This document shows, piece after piece, positions 23,829-32,237 of a stretch of 47,835 nucleotides of DNA. The notes below the pieces were generated by a model that had not been told where the DNA came from, searched no databases, and saw nothing but the letters and a program-made list of their open reading frames with translations. Location: NCBI GenBank assembly GCA_021790115.1, contig JAJYIM010000012.1:1-47835 (forward strand), read 5' to 3'. This DNA is from Actinomycetes bacterium (GTDB lineage Bacteria > Actinomycetota > Thermoleophilia > BMS3ABIN01). Each line of letters begins with the position of its first letter. Position 1 is the stretch's first letter. Made by a program: the position numbers and the translations under genes.

Positions 23829-25531
23829 TGGCGGAAAACGCCGATTTTGCCGATTTTGTTTCTGTTTTTCATAAACGTGTTGGCGGCGCTGTCCGGGGCC
23901 TGCTTGCGGACTGGGGCACCCCGGGGCTTGAAGATGATTTTGTCCTGGAGCCCGCGTCAAAGCGCGGTCACGGAGATCTTGCCACAAATATGGCACTGGT
24001 CGCGGCCAGCCACCTCAGGCAACAGCCGCGCCAGCTGGCGGAAAGACTGGTTGAGGCAATGCGGCTGGATGCCAGGCTGCGGGATTTGGCGCGTTTTGAG
24101 ATTGCCGGACCCGGTTTTATCAATTTTCATCTGCACGCGTCCGTACTTGTAAACGCAGCCAGGGATGCACTGGTGCGCGGCAGCCAGTTTGGCGCCAGAA
24201 CCCAGGCCCGTCCGCAAAAAATCCTGATGGAGTTTGTCAGCGCCAATCCCACCGGCGAGCTGCATGTAGGACATGCCCGTTATGCCGCTTACGGCGATTC
24301 TTTAAAACGCATCCTGGCATTTATTGGCAACGATGTCGCGGCCGAGTTTTACATCAATGACTTTGGCGCCCAGATGGAGAATTTTGGCGCCTCTGTGGCG
24401 GCCAGGTACGCCCAGGCCCTGGGCCTTGAGGTTGAGCTGCCGGCGGACGGCTACCGGGGAGAATACCCACGGTATCTGGCTGAGAAGATCCGGGGCGAAA
24501 TCGGCAGCCGGCTTCGGGGTGAAATCGAGCCGGCGACCACCGGCAAGGCGGTTGACTTTTTTAAGCAGCGGGGCTGCGAGATTGTGCTGGAGGAGATGAA
24601 GGCAGAGCTTGACCGGTTCCGAGTCAGGTTTGACAACTGGTTTTCAGAGGCGGGGCTTTACCGCAGCGGCGCGCCGGGGAAAGTTGTGGAAAAGCTGAAG
24701 GATCTTGGTGAGGCTTTTGAGAAAGAAGGGGCTTTGTGGCTTAAAACGACCGGCCACGGCGACGACAAGGACCGCGTGCTGATCCGCGGCAACGGCGAGC
24801 CAACTTATTTTGCTTCTGACATTGCTTATCACGTTGACAAGTTATCCCGTCCGGAACATTACGACCATCTTGTTAACATCTGGGGCGCCGATCATCACGG
24901 TTACGTTTCCCGCGTAAAAGCGGCCATGCAGGCGCTCTTCCCGGATCGCGACGAACCGGAAATCATCATCGGCCAGCTTGTGAATGTAATCGAGATGGGA
25001 GAGCGGAAACAGATGTCCAAGCGCAAAGGCACAATGGTTACGCTTAAGGAGTTGCTGGCGGGCATTGGCGTCGACGCCGCCAGGTTCTTTCTTGTTGACC
25101 GCAGTCATGACAGCACGCTGGATCTGGATATGGAAAAGGCAAGGTTAAAGTCAGAAGAAAATCCGGTATATTACGTTCAATACGCGCATGCTCGCATTTT
25201 CAGCATAATAAAGAAGGCGGCGGCTGAAAACTTCAAACCGGTTGATTATGCCGGTTATGATGCCCTGTCAAGTCAGGAGCGGCAGTTGATCCTCAGCATT
25301 CTTTTTTTCCCCCAGGTAGTGCAGGGTGCCGCCACTGGGCGCGAGCCACACCGGCTGACAGCTTACAGCCGCGACCTTGCCGGTGCTTTTCATACTTTTT
25401 ACCATAATTGCCCCGTGCTGAAAGCCGAGCCGCAGACAGCTTCGTTCCGCCTCGACCTGTGCCTCCTTGTCAGGAATACGATTGCCCGCAGCCTGGATCT
25501 GGTTGGCGTTTCTGCGCCGGAAGCCATGTGA
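23828..25531 (+). CDS. argS: Arginyl-tRNA synthetase
   Basis: Class I synthetase for tRNA-Arg, 567 aa. Visible are the Add-1 N-terminal domain, FVSANPTGELHVGHARYAAYGD (HVGH motif), the catalytic-domain pieces YINDFGAQMENFG and WGADHHGYVSRVKAAM, and KQMSKRKGTMVTLKEL as the KMSK equivalent, then the alpha-helical anticodon-binding domain. Length and order are normal. Its ATG overlaps the DUF3006 stop. Like many ArgS proteins it uses a degenerate KMSK, which agrees with the family's requirement for tRNA during amino-acid activation. Confidence 0.97.
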   Translation: MAENADFADFVSVFHKRVGGAVRGLLADWGTPGLEDDFVLEPASKRGHGDLATNMALVAASHLRQQPRQLAERLVEAMRLDARLRDLARFEIAGPGFINFHLHASVLVNAARDALVRGSQFGARTQARPQKILMEFVSANPTGELHVGHARYAAYGDSLKRILAFIGNDVAAEFYINDFGAQMENFGASVAARYAQALGLEVELPADGYRGEYPRYLAEKIRGEIGSRLRGEIEPATTGKAVDFFKQRGCEIVLEEMKAELDRFRVRFDNWFSEAGLYRSGAPGKVVEKLKDLGEAFEKEGALWLKTTGHGDDKDRVLIRGNGEPTYFASDIAYHVDKLSRPEHYDHLVNIWGADHHGYVSRVKAAMQALFPDRDEPEIIIGQLVNVIEMGERKQMSKRKGTMVTLKELLAGIGVDAARFFLVDRSHDSTLDLDMEKARLKSEENPVYYVQYAHARIFSIIKKAAAENFKPVDYAGYDALSSQERQLILSILFFPQVVQGAATGREPHRLTAYSRDLAGAFHTFYHNCPVLKAEPQTASFRLDLCLLVRNTIARSLDLVGVSAPEAM

Positions 25532-25559
25532 GCCGCGATTGCCTGCTGGCGGCCGCCAA

Positions 25560-26789
25560 ATGTTTAGTTCATTAAGGCAGCTTCACGGAAGTATTTTTAT
25601 TCTGGCGCTGGCCAACGGCGTTATCATGACCGGATTCATGATGGTATTGCCGCTGCTTCCCCGGTACGCCAATGAACTCGGGTTCAGCGAATTTCAAATC
25701 GGCCTTTTGATAGCATCTTTCTTTGTTGGCCGGGTGCTGTTTGAGTTTCCCGTCGGCATCCTTTCTGATTACGTCGGTCGCAGGCTGATCATGTGGGCTG
25801 CTTTGTTTTTGTTTGCAGCGACGACGGCCGCCTATGCGGTGACGACCACTGCTGAAGTGATGATGGCGCTGAGGCTGCTGTCGGGAATAGCCGCTTCGGC
25901 TTTTGCGGTAGGATCACAGGCGTATATTAACGACTGGACGCCATTTGAGCTGCGCGGCCTTGCCAATGGAGTCAACAGCAGCGCCATTAATGCCGGGGTT
26001 GTTGCCGGGCCCCTGCTGGCGGGGGCCCTGTCGCAGGCCTATTCCATCCGGACTCCGTTTTGGGCCGGCGGCGCCATGGGGGCCGCCTGTTTTGTGGGTA
26101 GCCTGTTCATTCCCGGCGCCGGGACGGGCAGGCCTCGCTCCCGGGGACGCTTCTTTCTGCTGAAACAAGCCGGGATCAAGCGCCTGCTGGGGCCGGTGTT
26201 TTGCCTGCCGGCTTTTTCCTTGTCGCTGGTTCACTTTCTGCAGTGGATGGGCGTTGCCATTTTCCTGACCATGGCGCCGATCATTACGGCTGAAAAGCTT
26301 GGCTGGGGTGCGGGGCTGGTCGCCGTGGCGCTGGCCGCTAGCGGGGCCGTATCGGCAATCTTTAGCCCACTGCTGGGGCAGCTTGCCGACCTTAGGGGCC
26401 GCATTCATCTAATGGCGGCCGGATTAGCCGTGATGGCGCTGGAGAGCCTGGTGGTGCTGCTGCATCCGGGAACGGCGCTTACCATTGTTGCTTTTGCAAT
26501 CGGTGGATTCGGGGCTCCGGCATATTTTAACGCTTTCCTTTCATTAATTGGGGATGTTACCATTCCGGCCCAGCGCGGTGCTGTCACCGGGTTTGTTGGA
26601 TCGTTTGGCGAGTGGGGCAGCATCATCGGCAGCGCCCTGGCGGCTCCCTTGTTATGGCGCGATTTCAACAGCGGCGCGCCGCTTGCCCTGGATACGGCCG
26701 TTTTTTTGATAGCCATGTTATTTGTGATTATCTCCCGGGCTACCCTTTTACAGCACCTTGGCCCCGCAGTGAAAGCAGGAGAGGGCTGA
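25560..26789 (+). CDS. MFS transporter
   Basis: Major facilitator superfamily permease, about 409 aa with 12 predicted helices. The family motif A region is RVLFEFPVGILSDYVGRRLIM (G-x-x-x-D-x-x-G-R-R), and there is an internal repeat in the second half (GQLADLRGRIHLMAAG). The track ORF begins 31 codons upstream inside argS; the ATG at 25560 fits the usual MFS N-terminus (SSLRQLHGSIFILALANG). No motif tells the substrate; it could export a drug-like or metabolic compound. It ends 7 nt before mutM. Confidence 0.88.
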   Translation: MFSSLRQLHGSIFILALANGVIMTGFMMVLPLLPRYANELGFSEFQIGLLIASFFVGRVLFEFPVGILSDYVGRRLIMWAALFLFAATTAAYAVTTTAEVMMALRLLSGIAASAFAVGSQAYINDWTPFELRGLANGVNSSAINAGVVAGPLLAGALSQAYSIRTPFWAGGAMGAACFVGSLFIPGAGTGRPRSRGRFFLLKQAGIKRLLGPVFCLPAFSLSLVHFLQWMGVAIFLTMAPIITAEKLGWGAGLVAVALAASGAVSAIFSPLLGQLADLRGRIHLMAAGLAVMALESLVVLLHPGTALTIVAFAIGGFGAPAYFNAFLSLIGDVTIPAQRGAVTGFVGSFGEWGSIIGSALAAPLLWRDFNSGAPLALDTAVFLIAMLFVIISRATLLQHLGPAVKAGEG

Positions 26790-26796
26790 GGCAGCC

Positions 26797-27621
26797 TTGC
26801 CTGAGTTGCCGGAAGTTGAGATTATCCGCCGCCAGCTTGAGCCTTCCCTTAAGGGAAAGACAATCTTGCATGTCGGCGTCCCCGACCCCTCAATCACCAC
26901 CCCCCTGCGGCCAAGGGCATTTGGCAGCCGGCTGCGGGGAAAAAAAATAATGGCAGTGTCACGCCGGGGAAAATACCTGCGCCTGGAGCTTCAAGGAGGC
27001 GAGATGCTGGTCATTCATCTGCGCATGACAGGCGTGCTGGCATTTAAGGAGAGGGTTATTAAAAAATACGAGCGGCGGCACTTGCGGCTGGTGATTGGTT
27101 TAAGCGGCAGCAGCAGCTTGTTTTTCTGGGACCAGCGCCGGTTTGGCACTGCCAGGATCTTGCAGTCCGACGAAGCCAGATCATTTTTTGGCCGGCTGGG
27201 CCGGGAGCCGCTTAAGCGATCCTTTAACGCGATGGTGTTACAACGGCTGCTTGACTCGCGGAAACAGCCCCTCAAGTCTTTTCTTCTTGACCAGTCGAAG
27301 ATTGCTGGTATTGGCAACATCTACGCCGACGAAGCGCTTTTCCGTGCTGGAATTCACCCCTTGCGGCCGGCCGGAAGCCTGAGCGTGACCGAGGTGCGCC
27401 GGCTAAACCGCGCGATCAAAGCGACTCTCAGGGAGGCAATCAGCATGGCGGGAAGCTCGATTGACACCTACCGCGACGCGCGCGGCCAGCGGGGACGCTT
27501 CCAGGAGGCTTTTCGCGTTCACAGGAGGGTGGGAGAGCCTTGCTCCGGCTGCGGCGGCACGGTTGAGAAGATAAGGGTGGGGGGCAGAGGCACTTATTAT
27601 TGTCCCGGCTGTCAGGAATGA
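26797..27621 (+). CDS. mutM: Formamidopyrimidine-DNA glycosylase
   Basis: Base-excision enzyme removing 8-oxoguanine and formamidopyrimidines, with AP-lyase activity. 274 aa starting at TTG (PELPEVEIIRRQLEPSL), which gives the catalytic Pro1 and Glu2 after Met removal. The beta-hairpin lysine lies in GKKIMAVSRRGKYLRLEL, the helix-two-turn-helix in DQSKIAGIGNIYADEALFRAGIHP, and the zinc finger at the end is CSGCGGTVEKI ... YYCPGCQ. Shared operon with the MFS gene. Confidence 0.96.
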   Translation: MPELPEVEIIRRQLEPSLKGKTILHVGVPDPSITTPLRPRAFGSRLRGKKIMAVSRRGKYLRLELQGGEMLVIHLRMTGVLAFKERVIKKYERRHLRLVIGLSGSSSLFFWDQRRFGTARILQSDEARSFFGRLGREPLKRSFNAMVLQRLLDSRKQPLKSFLLDQSKIAGIGNIYADEALFRAGIHPLRPAGSLSVTEVRRLNRAIKATLREAISMAGSSIDTYRDARGQRGRFQEAFRVHRRVGEPCSGCGGTVEKIRVGGRGTYYCPGCQE

Positions 27622-27638
27622 ACCGCCCGGAATCCAGA

Positions 27639-28664
27639 TTAAAATAATACCTGCGGCTCCAGACTGAACTCACGGTAACTTGCAGCTGTGGCGCCGCCGA
27701 GGGATTTGGCCAGATAGAGGGCCCGGTCCGCCTTAGCCCTAAGTGTGCCGACGTCGGCGCCGTCCGTGGGGCAGGCTACAATGCCAATGGAGACCCCGGT
27801 CATCTCCAGTCCGCCACTGCTTAGATTCAATGCTTGCGATCTTTGGCTGATGCGCCGCGCCAGCCGCTTGGCATCCTCGGCAAGCACGCCGGGCATCAGC
27901 ACGAAGAATTCATCACCGCCATACCTTACCGCGACATCGGTCTCTCTTTTTTCCTTTAACAGAATGGAGGCAAGGCGTTTAAGAGCCGCATCGCCGGCTT
28001 CGTGCCCTCGGGCGTCATTTAGCTGCTTTAGCCGGTCCAGATCCAGCATTAACAATGAAAAGGGATTGTGATAACGCTTGTACATTTCCAGGTTATGGTG
28101 CAGCTGCCGCCGAAAAAAACGGACATTGTAAAGACCTGTGAGGCTGTCAGTGTCGGCTTCTCGCTGCAGCCTCTGGGAATGCTTTTCAATGAATGCTTCA
28201 AAGCCAGTCTTCAAGATTTGTCTAAAGCCGTCATCGAGGCGCCGCGAAACAGTCAGCGCCACCCTGTCTGAGACTCTCAGGTGGCGCCCGGCAGCCTCGA
28301 TGATCGTTTCTTTTAACCACATGTAATCATCAATAAGCTTGTCTGACCCGGTTTTTCCCCTTCGCAACGTAGCAATGTGGGCAGCCGCCTGGTGAAGATC
28401 AGGATTTCCGGAAAGATCCTCGGAGGGATCGCCGATTGACCTGGCCAGAGCGGCCACCATCTCTGGCAGGCTGGCGGCAAGCTCCTCGGTGGGAAACGCT
28501 TTTAACGAAGTCAGGCCCAGGCTTTCTATTTCAATTTCGAGCCATCTCTTGATGACCTGGCTTTGATGCCGGCTCAAAGACTCGCTTGCTTTTTGGGCAA
28601 CGATCTCGACATTTTGCCCCGAGCTGGGCGAGGAATCCGCCGTATTTTTAAAAGCCTGATTCAT
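27639..28664 (-). CDS. RsbRD-like N-domain plus GGDEF diguanylate cyclase
   Basis: Makes cyclic di-GMP. The 341-aa soluble protein has an N-terminal helical domain (about residues 30-165; SRHQSQVIKRWLEIEIESLGL, YMWLKETIIEAAGRHL) of the RsbRD/RsbU N-terminal type, a likely signal-input fold, and a GGDEF domain from about 175 (DSLTGLYNVRFFRRQL). The active-site loop is intact (RYGGDEFFVLMPG), and an RETD I-site lies five residues before it, so product inhibition is expected. Converges on mutM. Complements the HD-GYP phosphodiesterase at 19251. Confidence 0.92.
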   Translation of the reverse strand: MNQAFKNTADSSPSSGQNVEIVAQKASESLSRHQSQVIKRWLEIEIESLGLTSLKAFPTEELAASLPEMVAALARSIGDPSEDLSGNPDLHQAAAHIATLRRGKTGSDKLIDDYMWLKETIIEAAGRHLRVSDRVALTVSRRLDDGFRQILKTGFEAFIEKHSQRLQREADTDSLTGLYNVRFFRRQLHHNLEMYKRYHNPFSLLMLDLDRLKQLNDARGHEAGDAALKRLASILLKEKRETDVAVRYGGDEFFVLMPGVLAEDAKRLARRISQRSQALNLSSGGLEMTGVSIGIVACPTDGADVGTLRAKADRALYLAKSLGGATAASYREFSLEPQVLF

Positions 28665-28683
28665 GCGCCCGATTCATGCACCT

Positions 28684-28757
28684 TTAGAGCCTGCCCCAGC
28701 AGGCTCATTCTCCTGCGCCCGGCATCGCCACGAAAAGCCCGCTGAGACAGGCTCTAA
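28684..28757. repeat. Dispersed palindromic repeat, GC-richer variant
   Basis: Left arm TTAGAGCCTGCCCCAGCAGGC and right arm GCCCGCTGAGACAGGCTCTAA. Same outline as the AT-richer copies, with AGCC for AATC. Just upstream of the GGDEF gene start. Confidence 0.8.
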
Positions 28758-28826
28758 GCAAAAAGACGTTTTTTGATAATTGAAAATGCGCCCGCCATTA
28801 ATCCTTGGAGCCAGAGCGATTCTGTC

Positions 28827-28915
28827 TCTCAACAGATTCTTTTAAACAGGGCCGCTATGCCGTCGAGTATTATCTCGCCGCTTCCTTTATTTTTCCAGCC
28901 GGCATTCACAAATTC
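28827..28915 (-). other. Duplicated 3' end related to the following gene
   Basis: On the minus strand this piece can be read as MNAGWKNKGSGEIILDGIAALFKRIC from a GTG, with stop TGA. Its end, DGIAALFKR, is closely like the end of the 151-aa protein next to it (DGMAALFKRTL), and the DNA also matches (GGCCGCTATGCCGTCG versus GGCCGCCATGCCGTCG). No ribosome site is seen. Most likely a leftover of a duplication or a recombination scar, but a translated micro-protein cannot be excluded. Confidence 0.45.
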
Positions 28916-28928
28916 TGATTACGCATTA

Positions 28929-29384
28929 TCAGAGAGTCCTCTTGAACAAGGCCGCCATGCCGTCGCGCATGTCGCTCCTTTGGTTGCCTCCTGTCGCAGT
29001 GGGCCCTGCCGCACGCAGTGTTTGCCGTTCGGGGCTGTCCTGAAGCATGTTGTTGACCGTGCTGAGCCTGCGAATAATCTCGCTTCTTAACCGCAGCGTG
29101 ATATCCAGCACCGATTCAATGGCGTCCAGGGCTTCCAGCCTGGACTTAAGAATGCTTTTTTCCAAGCGGGTATAATCTGCCGCCATTCTTTCGCTAACCT
29201 CCAGCACTCCCGCGGCAACCTGAGCCAGGGCTGCATCAATCATGCGGCTAAACTCCCTGAGTTCCCGGTCGGCCCCGGGAGAGAAGGACTCCCCTTGACG
29301 GCCGGCGCCCGGCCGGCTCGTTACCGCGGTTGATTCTGACTCCAGCTCGGCAATCCGGCGATCAACCATCCCTTGAATGTCCAT
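28929..29384 (-). CDS. Hypothetical helical protein
   Basis: A 151-aa protein I do not recognise. It is soluble, strongly helical and charged, with likely coiled-coil stretches (REFSRMIDAALAQVAAGVLEVSERMAADYTRLEKSILKSRLEALDAIESVLDITLRLRSEIIRRLSTV). The ATG has an excellent ribosome site (ACAGGAGGTCAATG), which with the coding bias supports a real gene. Between the GGDEF cyclase (same strand) and the L,D-transpeptidase (divergent). The end repeats in a remnant downstream (28827-28915). Possible roles in signalling scaffolds cannot be supported. Confidence 0.72.
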   Translation of the reverse strand: MDIQGMVDRRIAELESESTAVTSRPGAGRQGESFSPGADRELREFSRMIDAALAQVAAGVLEVSERMAADYTRLEKSILKSRLEALDAIESVLDITLRLRSEIIRRLSTVNNMLQDSPERQTLRAAGPTATGGNQRSDMRDGMAALFKRTL

Positions 29385-29735
29385 TGACCTCCTGTCTGAT
29401 ATTTATTTCTAATATCTCCCTTGGACCCGATCGCGCGAAAGGCCAAGCATGCCGGAACCCGATCACTGTTAAGTCTTGCGCAGGGCCAAATGAAAGGCGC
29501 GGCTGCCAAGATCTGCTCCAGCCGCAGCATGTATTTCTACATGGCATTGTCGGTTTCCTTTATGAATCTGCCGCAAACAGCAAATTCTGCTGCGAACACC
29601 CCCAAGACAGATTTGCAAGAAGCGAATGGCGCAAGGACGACGGAAGGAATTTTTAAATCGGCTTTTTCCTCTCAACAAAAAGAGAGTTATAATGAAACAT
29701 TAATTCGAAGCCTCTGGATCCGTGATCAGGCAAAA
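29385..29735. other. Intergenic/leader region before the L,D-transpeptidase
   Basis: The track ORF of the L,D-transpeptidase extends into here, but the first 105 codons look unlike protein of the family, and no signal or ribosome site supports a start. A hairpin CTCTC-AACAAAAA-GAGAG is followed by TATAAT at 29688-29693, a plausible -10 for the ATG at 29736. Nothing else is seen. Confidence 0.45.
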
Positions 29736-31130
29736 ATGAGCAGAGCTACAACCATATCGAGCCGCAGGACCGGTTGGCCGGCTTCCAGGCACAGGCCCGT
29801 TGTGACGGCGGCCGCGGCAGTGGTTGCGTTGATAATCATTTTATATGTTTTACTGGCAACCCTGTTTCCTGCCTCCGTAGATATCAGCCCCGCCCTGGGC
29901 AGCACTGACGTTCCCGTCGGTCAGCAGCTCCAGATCTCAGCCAGCTGGCTGAGGGGGACTATCAACAGTGTTGCAGTAAAAGAAGTTCCACTTGACCCTG
30001 CCGGAGCCTCCACCGGGGCTAAGCAGGTTGAGGGGCATCTGGAGAACGGCCTTTTCATGACACCGTCCGGCCCCTTGCAGTTTAAGCCCGACACTCGCTA
30101 CGAAGTGACGGTTAATGCCAGCCTGCTTCAGTTTACTTTGACGGGGCCGCATCACCGCCAGGTCACGGAGCAGGATTCTTTCCAGACGATCACCACGCCG
30201 GCGCCAATCTTTTCGCAGGGCGAGCAGGTTGTTCCCATCGGGGAGCCGATCGTGGTGGAGTTTAATACGCCGATCAGCTCTTTCTCTTATCATTTAAACC
30301 CTGACGTTCAGACTACTTCCAGCATCGATGGCAAAAATCCGACCCGCGCCTATATTAAGTTCAGCGGCGCTTACCAGGAAGGCCAGAAATTTGATCTCAC
30401 CATCACTGCCGCCGTTGGCAAGGACGGCATTCCGCTCAAGCAGCCGTACACGCAAAAAATTGCGACCACTGACCCGCTGAAGGTGGAGTTTGTTCCGGGG
30501 GACGGTGAGGCTGGCGTCAGCCAGGGGGAGCGGCCCACTCTCACTTTTTCGGAAAACATCCGCAATCCGGACGACGCCCAGAAGCTGGTCTCCGTGGATC
30601 CGGCAATTCCGGGAGCATGGAATTGGGTGGAGCCTAACAAACTGGAATTTAAACCGTCACAGGAATTTTCTCAGGCGGAGAAAATCACCATTCATCTGAA
30701 GGGGGGACAGGACGGCCTCAGGGGCGTCAGCGGCAGTTTCTTGCGCGAGGACGTGCAAAGCACTTTTACGGTCCAGACTGAGAAAGTAATAGATGTCAAC
30801 CTCGCGGAGCAAAGAGTCCGCGCATATGATAACGGCCATCTGGTAAAAACGATCATTTGCTCCAGCGGCTCCAAGGCAACTCCCAGCCTCACCGGGACTT
30901 ATGCCGTTTACGCCAAATCGCCGGCCGTCGATATGAGCGGGCCCGGCTATTTTGCTCCCCATGTGCCCTGGGTGCTGATGTTTAACGGCGACTATACTAT
31001 TCACGGCAATTACTGGGCCACCCGGTTTGGCGTTCCCACCAGTCATGGCTGTGTTGGCCTGCCGCCGCCAGACGCGCAATGGCTGTACAACTGGACGCCG
31101 ATCGGCACCATAATAAAGATTCACTACTGA
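29736..31130 (+). CDS. L,D-transpeptidase (YkuD) with Ig-like domains
   Basis: Cell-wall enzyme forming 3-3 peptide cross-links or attaching proteins. About 464 aa: a basic N-terminus, one TM helix (about 26-48, TAAAAVVALIIILYVLLATL), two Ig-like domains (about 50-330; TDVPVGQQLQISASW, DGEAGVSQGERPTLTFSENI) and a C-terminal YkuD domain with HGNYWATRFGVPTSHGCVGLPPPDA, which has the catalytic His and Cys. Architecture is like mycobacterial Ldt proteins. I use the ATG at 29736, because it starts just before the TM helix and lies 40 nt after a TATAAT. Followed by a bidirectional terminator. Confidence 0.9.
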   Translation: MSRATTISSRRTGWPASRHRPVVTAAAAVVALIIILYVLLATLFPASVDISPALGSTDVPVGQQLQISASWLRGTINSVAVKEVPLDPAGASTGAKQVEGHLENGLFMTPSGPLQFKPDTRYEVTVNASLLQFTLTGPHHRQVTEQDSFQTITTPAPIFSQGEQVVPIGEPIVVEFNTPISSFSYHLNPDVQTTSSIDGKNPTRAYIKFSGAYQEGQKFDLTITAAVGKDGIPLKQPYTQKIATTDPLKVEFVPGDGEAGVSQGERPTLTFSENIRNPDDAQKLVSVDPAIPGAWNWVEPNKLEFKPSQEFSQAEKITIHLKGGQDGLRGVSGSFLREDVQSTFTVQTEKVIDVNLAEQRVRAYDNGHLVKTIICSSGSKATPSLTGTYAVYAKSPAVDMSGPGYFAPHVPWVLMFNGDYTIHGNYWATRFGVPTSHGCVGLPPPDAQWLYNWTPIGTIIKIHY

Positions 31131-31132
31131 TC

Positions 31133-31163
31133 AAAAAAGCGGCGGGCAACAAAGCCTGCCGCT
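31133..31163 (-). terminator. Terminator of the thioredoxin gene, bidirectional
   Basis: Stem AGCGGCGGGC / GCCTGCCGCT with a 6-nt loop. On the minus strand TTTTTTGA follows, so it is a good intrinsic terminator for trxA; on the plus strand only ATTTCG follows, giving weak termination for the L,D-transpeptidase gene. Confidence 0.8.
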
Positions 31164-31208
31164 ATTTCGATGGTTAATGTCCTGCGCCGGCGCGGTATGC
31201 TTGACGTC

Positions 31209-31532
31209 TTACGATAAGCCCAGCTCTGAAACAAGTGCGCTCTTGGGCATGGCGCCCACCACCTGCTTGGCGACAGATCCTTTCTTAAACATGAGAATGG
31301 TGGGGATGCTCATAATTCCGTATTTGCTCGCCGTTTCCCTGTTTTCATCAACATTGAGCTTTGCCACTTTGACCTGGCCTTTATAATCGGTGGCGATTTC
31401 CTCAACCAGAGGGCCTACCATACGGCAGGGCCCGCACCAGGCTGCCCAGAAGTCAACAATAACAGGCAAATCTGATTCCAGCACTTCTGACTGGAAATTT
31501 GCGTCGCTTACTTCCAAAACTTCGCCTGCCAA
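31209..31532 (-). CDS. trxA: Thioredoxin
   Basis: Small disulfide reductase, 107 aa with the WCGPC active site (DFWAAWCGPCRMV), the cis-Pro loop SIPTILMFKKG, and the normal Trx fold length. The ORF in the track begins two codons earlier, but AAAGGAG runs directly into that ATG with no spacing; the TTG at 31532 has proper spacing (AAAGGAGATGAAG-TTG), so I use it. Terminator at 31133-31163. No thioredoxin reductase is visible. Followed upstream by a ferredoxin and FmdB-like zinc ribbon on the same strand. Confidence 0.94.
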   Translation of the reverse strand: MAGEVLEVSDANFQSEVLESDLPVIVDFWAAWCGPCRMVGPLVEEIATDYKGQVKVAKLNVDENRETASKYGIMSIPTILMFKKGSVAKQVVGAMPKSALVSELGLS

Positions 31533-31600
31533 CTTCATCTCCTTTCGTTAATAACACATCGCCGCTGCGCGGCTGACGACGTATTTATCATACCCTCTAT

Positions 31601-31795
31601 TTATAAATGTCGAATCTTGATCGCCCTTTCAGGACAAGCAGAAACACAATCGCCGCAGCCGAGGCAAAGTGCGCCGTCAACAATGGCCGTCTCGCCGGGA
31701 TCCATTTGGAACAATGCCTTTGTCGGGCACGTCTTCCTTGCCGGGCAGGAATCGTGGCACACGCACAAAGTGCTGTCTACAGTTGCCTGCTGCAT
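31601..31795 (-). CDS. Small 4Fe-4S ferredoxin-like protein
   Basis: A 64-aa protein with one canonical cluster motif at the C-terminus (CLGCGDCVSACPERAI, C-x2-C-x2-C-x3-CP) and a second, irregular cysteine set at the N-terminus (LCVCHDSCPARKTCP). The first set may bind an unusual or incomplete cluster or serve a structural role. The protein probably carries electrons; no partner enzyme is next to it apart from thioredoxin. No good ribosome site is seen at the ATG. Confidence 0.83.
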   Translation of the reverse strand: MQQATVDSTLCVCHDSCPARKTCPTKALFQMDPGETAIVDGALCLGCGDCVSACPERAIKIRHL

Positions 31796-31863
31796 TTACA
31801 TCACTGAAAGACCGGCACACTGAATGAGAAACGATGTTGGCCACACGGGCCGGACAGCTAGCC

Positions 31864-32061
31864 TCAGCCAAACCCGCCGGAGGTGCCGCCATAGCCGCCG
31901 CTATAACAGGACGAGCCTATGCCGAATGTGCCGGTGTAAACCTGTTTTACATTGGCGCTTTTGCACTGGGGGCATTCCTTGTCGCTTTCGGTCAGAAACC
32001 CGATAGTGAATTTCTCAAACTCCCAGCCGCAGTCATCACACTTTAAGTCATAAATTGCCAA
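31864..32061 (-). CDS. FmdB-type zinc-ribbon regulatory protein
   Basis: A 65-aa protein with an N-terminal zinc ribbon of the FmdB/CxxC_CxxC_SSSS type (IYDLKCDDCGWEFEKF ... KECPQCKSANVKQVYTG), and a C-terminal Gly/Ser/Tyr-rich tail (SGGYGGTSGGFG). The ORF in the track begins at ATG 32076, but ATGGAGGTAGACAAATTG shows that GGAGGT is the ribosome site for TTG 32061. FmdB proteins occur near many unrelated enzymes and are presumed regulators; the function here is not known. Confidence 0.86.
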   Translation of the reverse strand: MAIYDLKCDDCGWEFEKFTIGFLTESDKECPQCKSANVKQVYTGTFGIGSSCYSGGYGGTSGGFG

Positions 32062-32178
32062 TTTGTCTACCTCCATTAGTCCAGGCTGCGGAAAATGTTT
32101 CTTTTTACGTTAACAGGCCTTTTGATGCAAAAAAAGGGGGAAAGATTCACGGCTTTTTAAGAAATCGCATGCAATCGT

Positions 32179-32235
32179 GTTAGACTACTTGCTCATGGCA
32201 GGCGGTGAACCCTTTATAACAACTACCAGTCTAAC
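32179..32235 (+). promoter_or_regulatory. Possible ECF autoregulatory promoter flanked by inverted repeat
   Basis: GTTAGACT and AGTCTAAC, a perfect 8-bp inverted repeat, enclose 41 nt. The inner right part reads TGAACC, 17 nt, GTCTAA, which looks like an ECF-type -35/-10. If used, the transcript would begin almost at the ATG of the sigma gene, giving a leaderless message, which makes the reading uncertain. Confidence 0.3.
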
Positions 32236-32237
32236 AA

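Noticed and set aside
29421-29735. N-terminal extension of the L,D-transpeptidase ORF
   Set aside because: No signal, no ribosome site, composition unlike the rest; the TM-start at 29736 with a TATAAT upstream fits better.
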